Shown here: positions 60,618-64,000 of the stretch, piece by piece
How positions within the stretch are numbered: position 1 is the stretch's first letter
How the letters are laid out: each line of letters begins with the position of its first letter
Origin: Bacteroidota bacterium
Lineage (GTDB): Bacteria; Bacteroidota; Bacteroidia; Chitinophagales; UBA10324
Reading direction: 5' to 3'
Length of the DNA stretch: 64,000 bases
Assembly (NCBI GenBank): GCA_018267315.1
Contig: JAFDYS010000035.1
Span: 1-64,000 of the forward strand
Made by a program: the position numbers and the translations under genes
Notes under the pieces: model-generated
Seen by the model: only the letters and a program-made list of their open reading frames with translations
What the model was told of the DNA's origin: nothing
The model's database searches: none

Positions 60618-60647
60618 AACAGAACGCGCGCCACCTTTGTTTTCATT

Positions 60648-61967
60648 ATGTTCGTGAATGAAGAACCCGGAATGGAAACTTCACTCTACGCAATGAAAAT
60701 GAAAACCCGTAAACAGATCATCGTCATCGGAGGCGGGTTTGCCGGATTGAAAGTGGCACGCTGCCTCAATAACACTTCTTATGATGTGCTTCTGATTGAC
60801 AAAGTGAATCATCATCAGTTTCAGCCGCTCTTCTATCAAGTGGCAACTGCAGGCCTTGAGCCTTCGAACATTTCATTCCCGCTTCGCGGAATTTTTCATC
60901 ATTCGAAAAATGTGAGAATCCGGCTGGCCGAAGTGCAGAAGATTCTTCCCGCTGAAAACAAAATCATCACTACAGACGGCGACTATTCTTTTGACTACCT
61001 TATTCTTGCCGCCGGTGCCGCCACCAATTTTTTCGGAAACAAAAACATCGAACAGTTTGCATTGCCCATGAAATCCACCAGCGACGCGATTGAAATACGG
61101 CAGCGCATTTTGAAAAATTTTGAAAAGGCATTGACAGCACCGCCTGAAGAAGTGCCGGCCCTGCTCAACATTGTGATTGTGGGCGGCGGACCCACCGGCG
61201 TGGAACTGGCCGGTGCCTTGGCGGAGATGAAGAAGCATGTATTATGGAAAGATTACCCCGAAGTGGATTTTTCGAAAATGCACATCATGCTCATTGAAGG
61301 ATCGCCGCGCACGCTGGGCGCCATGAGCGAAGTGGCTTCAGCAAAATCAAAACAGTACCTCGAAGAAATGGGTGTGGAAGTGTGGACGAAAACGACGTTG
61401 ACAGATTATGACGGACATAACGCAACACTTTCTGATGGAAGAATGGTGGCAACCAAAAATCTCATCTGGGCCGCCGGCATCCGCGGCAATGTGATTGACG
61501 GACTGAATGCCGAATTGATTCAGCGCGGCAACCGCATCATAGTGGATCGTTTCAACCGTGTGAAAGGATATGAAAACATTTTCGCCATCGGCGATCTCGC
61601 GTACATGGTAACGCCGAAATATCCGAATGCGCATCCACAGGTGGCGAATGTGGCCATCAACCAGGCGAAGGTGTTGTGTGAAAATTTGAAGCGCCCGGCT
61701 ATAGTGGTTGGTGAGGGCACCAACAACGGCTGGTCGGAATTCGAATACCACGATAAGGGATCACTGGCCACCGTAGGAAAACACAAGGCAGTGGTGGATC
61801 TTCCCTACATAAAATTCCAGGGATTCTTCGCCTGGTTCGTGTGGATGGGATTGCACCTGCTGCTGCTGATGGGCATGAAGAACCGGCTCTTCGTTTTCAT
61901 CAACTGGGTCACTTCCTATTTCTCCAACAACTCCACACTGCGGCTGATCTTTAAGAGAAATACTTAG
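60648..61967 (+). CDS. ndh: Type II NADH:quinone oxidoreductase (NDH-2)
   Basis: A 439-aa flavoprotein of the NDH-2 family. The FAD-binding GGGFAGLKVAR is at the N-terminus, the NAD-binding GGGPTGVELAGAL is near residue 188, and the FAD-contact IFAIGDLAYM is near 317. The C-terminal helix (FVWMGLHLLLLMG) anchors it to the inner membrane, where it passes electrons from NADH to quinone without pumping protons. ATG 60693 (MKMKTRKQIIVIGGG) is an equally good start. ~70% of the length is Rossmann fold, normal for the family. Confidence 0.92.
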   Translation: MFVNEEPGMETSLYAMKMKTRKQIIVIGGGFAGLKVARCLNNTSYDVLLIDKVNHHQFQPLFYQVATAGLEPSNISFPLRGIFHHSKNVRIRLAEVQKILPAENKIITTDGDYSFDYLILAAGAATNFFGNKNIEQFALPMKSTSDAIEIRQRILKNFEKALTAPPEEVPALLNIVIVGGGPTGVELAGALAEMKKHVLWKDYPEVDFSKMHIMLIEGSPRTLGAMSEVASAKSKQYLEEMGVEVWTKTTLTDYDGHNATLSDGRMVATKNLIWAAGIRGNVIDGLNAELIQRGNRIIVDRFNRVKGYENIFAIGDLAYMVTPKYPNAHPQVANVAINQAKVLCENLKRPAIVVGEGTNNGWSEFEYHDKGSLATVGKHKAVVDLPYIKFQGFFAWFVWMGLHLLLLMGMKNRLFVFINWVTSYFSNNSTLRLIFKRNT

Positions 61968-62022
61968 TCTGCCGCAAGCACTACTCATAGTTCTGTCGAT
62001 GTCCGCACTGACCAGTATCAGA

Positions 62023-62047
62023 GGTTGGTGCGGACACCAACCACAGG
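62023..62047. repeat. Palindromic repeat copy 1 flanking a T9SS gene
   Basis: GGTTGGTG and CACCAACC (8-bp arms) around CGGA at 62023-62042, with ACAGG following. The 25-bp unit is an exact reverse complement of 63763-63787. A degraded partner TGTCCGCAC lies at 62000-62008, able to pair with GTGCGGACA at 62028-62036. Confidence 0.8.
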
Positions 62048-62092
62048 ATAAATTCCGCACTGCGATTGATATTCAAGCGGCCGAAGTAATAA

Positions 62093-63712
62093 TTATTTTT
62101 TTGCAAATTTCCCTAACCTTTTATTCCCCATTCTCACCAAATACAATCCCTGCGGCAATGATGAAACATCCATCGTAATTTCTTTGCCTATTACCTTCTC
62201 TTCTTTTACTTTTTCTCCGAGGAGGTTGAAGACGGAGAGCATTCCATTTTGATTAGAAGGAAGAGAAAGGGTGATAGTGGTGGAGGTTGGGTTGGGGAAA
62301 ATGGAAGGATTCACAACTGGATTTCCAAGTGCGGCGACGCTCGTAAATAGTGAATTGATTTTGACAATAAACATATCGTAAGACGGACTGTTTGACAACC
62401 CACAATTATGAGGATGCGGAATTAATGTATCGTTATCAAAGATGTGCTCGCTGCCTCCAAAAAGTAGCCCCAGAAAGTACGTATTGTTGTTTGCATCTGT
62501 TCCGATATCATATCCTCTGTCTCCCGAATGACCATCAACCCCAACTGCCCACGTGCATTCACCTGATGAATCATATTTCGCTAAGTACGCTTTTTCTCCT
62601 AATGGTTCGATCCAAGTATCACCAAATTGTGTATCCCCAATTATACTCCCAGTAATGAAGCAGTCACCATTTCGATTTGAGGAAAGACCGAACGCGTATT
62701 GATTGGCCAATTCACCGCCTGCTTGACGCACCCATTTGCAGTTTCCAGCAGTATCAAACTGAGAAATGTAAATATCAGCCTCACCTGTACTTGTTAATGT
62801 CTCGCAACCAAAATCCAATGTTTCACGGAAGTAACCAGTTAGATAAACATGGTTAAATGTGTCCACATCCACAGCAAGTCCCTGATCATAATCGGTAGAG
62901 CCCAAACTCTTTGCCCAAACCCAGGAACCGGCAGGATCACACTTAGCAAGATAAATATCTTGTTCACCATGACTAGTGATGATATGATTGCCGAAAATAG
63001 CATCATCTAAAAATGCTCCGGTTACATACACCCCATTACTATTATCTACAGCGATATCAAAAACCAATGATGCATCAAATTTTCCGGCCCATTCACAGAT
63101 ACCTGAACTGTCAAAGCACGCAATAAATATTGTATTAAGAGTATCAATCGAGATGTATCCGCAAGAAACATTTACATCAGTGTTCATTCTGCCTGTAATG
63201 AAAACCTTTCCAAATTTTCCTGCAACAACACAATTGTCTTGTGTCCAGCGAAAATGTGTAACCCAAATAAGATCTCCCGTTGCAGAGTATTTTGCTATAA
63301 AACCACTTGCTGAATCAATGATAGTTCCGCCGAAATTTGCACTGTCGCCAATTTGCCCGGCTATGTAAATATTCCCGACATCGTCAACAGAAACTGATTC
63401 ACCCTCATCATCACCCTCTCCACCTGCCGTTTTGATCCATTGTGGCTCACCTTGTGAATTATATTTTACAAGAAAAATATCTCGGTTGCCAACACTACCC
63501 GCCACTTGATTTCCACATATAATCGAATCGCAAAATCCTCCGCAGATGTAAGAATTTCCAATTGAATCCACGGCAATTCGAGGATTCGATCCTGATGTGG
63601 TGCCTGCCTGATTTATCCAATCATAAGTCTGAGCATAGGAGCAAAAACAGTACGCGAACAAAAAAATGATGACGCAAAAAAAAGTGGCGGCAATTGTTTC
63701 AGTCTTCCGCAT
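62093..63712 (-). CDS. SBBP-repeat T9SS-sorted surface protein
   Basis: A 539-aa secreted protein with a signal peptide (FFCVIIFLFAYCFCSYAQ) and about seven ~50-residue beta-propeller-like SBBP repeats, each with a core such as VDVDTFNHVYLTGYF then a Trp-containing strand (GSWVWAKSLGS). The C-terminal sorting domain is intact (IFPNPTSTTITLSLP, LPQGLYLVRMGN, KLGKFAKK-like basic end). Such proteins probably mediate surface adhesion. It sits inside an inverted pair of 25-bp palindromes, one adjacent to a RAYT gene. Confidence 0.87.
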   Translation of the reverse strand: MRKTETIAATFFCVIIFLFAYCFCSYAQTYDWINQAGTTSGSNPRIAVDSIGNSYICGGFCDSIICGNQVAGSVGNRDIFLVKYNSQGEPQWIKTAGGEGDDEGESVSVDDVGNIYIAGQIGDSANFGGTIIDSASGFIAKYSATGDLIWVTHFRWTQDNCVVAGKFGKVFITGRMNTDVNVSCGYISIDTLNTIFIACFDSSGICEWAGKFDASLVFDIAVDNSNGVYVTGAFLDDAIFGNHIITSHGEQDIYLAKCDPAGSWVWAKSLGSTDYDQGLAVDVDTFNHVYLTGYFRETLDFGCETLTSTGEADIYISQFDTAGNCKWVRQAGGELANQYAFGLSSNRNGDCFITGSIIGDTQFGDTWIEPLGEKAYLAKYDSSGECTWAVGVDGHSGDRGYDIGTDANNNTYFLGLLFGGSEHIFDNDTLIPHPHNCGLSNSPSYDMFIVKINSLFTSVAALGNPVVNPSIFPNPTSTTITLSLPSNQNGMLSVFNLLGEKVKEEKVIGKEITMDVSSLPQGLYLVRMGNKRLGKFAKK

Positions 63713-63762
63713 GAATAGTTAAAATCAGATAAAATATAACGCACTACCGATCTTTTTATTTC

Positions 63763-63790
63763 CCTGTGGTTGGTGTCCGCACCAACCACA
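63763..63790. repeat. Palindromic repeat copy 2 next to the edge RAYT
   Basis: The hairpin has perfect 11-bp arms TGTGGTTGGTG (63765-63775) and CACCAACCACA (63780-63790) around TCCG. It is an inverted copy of 62023-62047 and lies 10 bp beyond the stop codon of the RAYT gene at the window edge. Confidence 0.85.
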
Positions 63791-63799
63791 CACTGCAAA

Positions 63800-64000
63800 T
63801 CAAATATACTCCGCATAGTGAGTGATGAAACCAAAATCATCGACATTAAGCAGGTAGAATCTTGCTGAAGAAAATAAATACTTTTCCGGAGAAGACGCTA
63901 ACCTCCATCTCTCCTGACATGGATTCTCGTGAATGTAATCTAGCTTCTGCTCGGCTACCTCTCGAGTATAAATTTCCGCCGCATATGGACGACGTTCCCA
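63800..64000 (-). CDS. C-terminal part of a REP-associated Y1 transposase (cut by window edge)
   Basis: The minus-strand frame to TGA 63800-63802 reads AAEIYTREVAEQKLDYI, HENP and later YLFSSARFYLLN, the C-terminal half of a RAYT: nucleophilic Tyr in KLDYIHENP and the family's SSARFY signature. It differs from the other three (which end SSAIDYAGGKG), so it represents a second RAYT subfamily. The gene runs past the right edge, so its HLH motif and start are not visible. Confidence 0.8.
   Translation of the reverse strand, partial: WERRPYAAEIYTREVAEQKLDYIHENPCQERWRLASSPEKYLFSSARFYLLNVDDFGFITHYAEYI

Overview
The window looks like a chromosomal segment of a Bacteroidota bacterium, probably from the Chitinophagales/Saprospirales side of the phylum; the exact lineage is inference. 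The evidence is five genes or gene stumps with C-terminal type IX secretion (T9SS) sorting domains, a TonB-dependent receptor with a carboxypeptidase-like N-terminal plug extension, LytS/LytTR signalling, an F-type ATP synthase block without beta and epsilon genes and with a long Bacteroidota-type subunit a, and TAnnTTTG-like promoter boxes. No rRNA or tRNA gene was recognised.

Layout. 0.3-12.3 kb: a T9SS protein, an isolated cyclase-TPR gene, a membrane protein, an amidase, a diheme cytochrome c, a TonB receptor/LytS/LytTR operon with a candidate LytTR operator, and an epimerase. 12.4-18.3 kb: an accessory island with an ImmA/IrrE plus DUF4411 (PIN-like) pair, two REP-associated Y1 transposases (RAYTs), a HEPN-domain stump, a small secreted-protein gene between long direct repeats, and many short hairpins whose arms vary while a three-base loop is kept. 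18.3-23.7 kb: MscS, a structured leader with a strong terminator, a T9SS metalloprotease, a TfoX-like protein and a DUF2652 protein. 23.7-39.7 kb: a nucleotide-cyclase and two-component cluster with three tandem cyclase/TolB-like/TPR paralogues, a hybrid kinase with nine GAF repeats, a receiver protein, a GAF-cyclase and a membrane cyclase. 39.8-47.8 kb: housekeeping and envelope genes. 47.8-53.1 kb: atpB-E-F-H-A-G on the minus strand. 53.2-64 kb: an RnfD-like/DUF2330 pair, T9SS proteins, a RAYT element with long inverted ends lying between two gene stumps, a hydrolase, NDH-2, and a second T9SS/RAYT block with its own inverted repeats.

How the parts fit. The 23.7-39.7 kb block reads as a signalling neighbourhood. 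Six recognisable class III cyclase domains (plus the lone one at 1.4 kb among them) keep both metal-binding Asp and the Asn/Arg catalytic pair, yet all six lack the purine-selecting Lys, so their product or even activity is open. Two of the tandem cyclases are preceded by mini-ORFs that look like modified copies of the cyclase 5' end and whose stop codon directly abuts the cyclase start codon. The other striking theme is small palindromic repeats tied to Y1 transposases: different RAYTs sit next to different palindrome families, often in inverted pairs, and gene stumps mark their borders.
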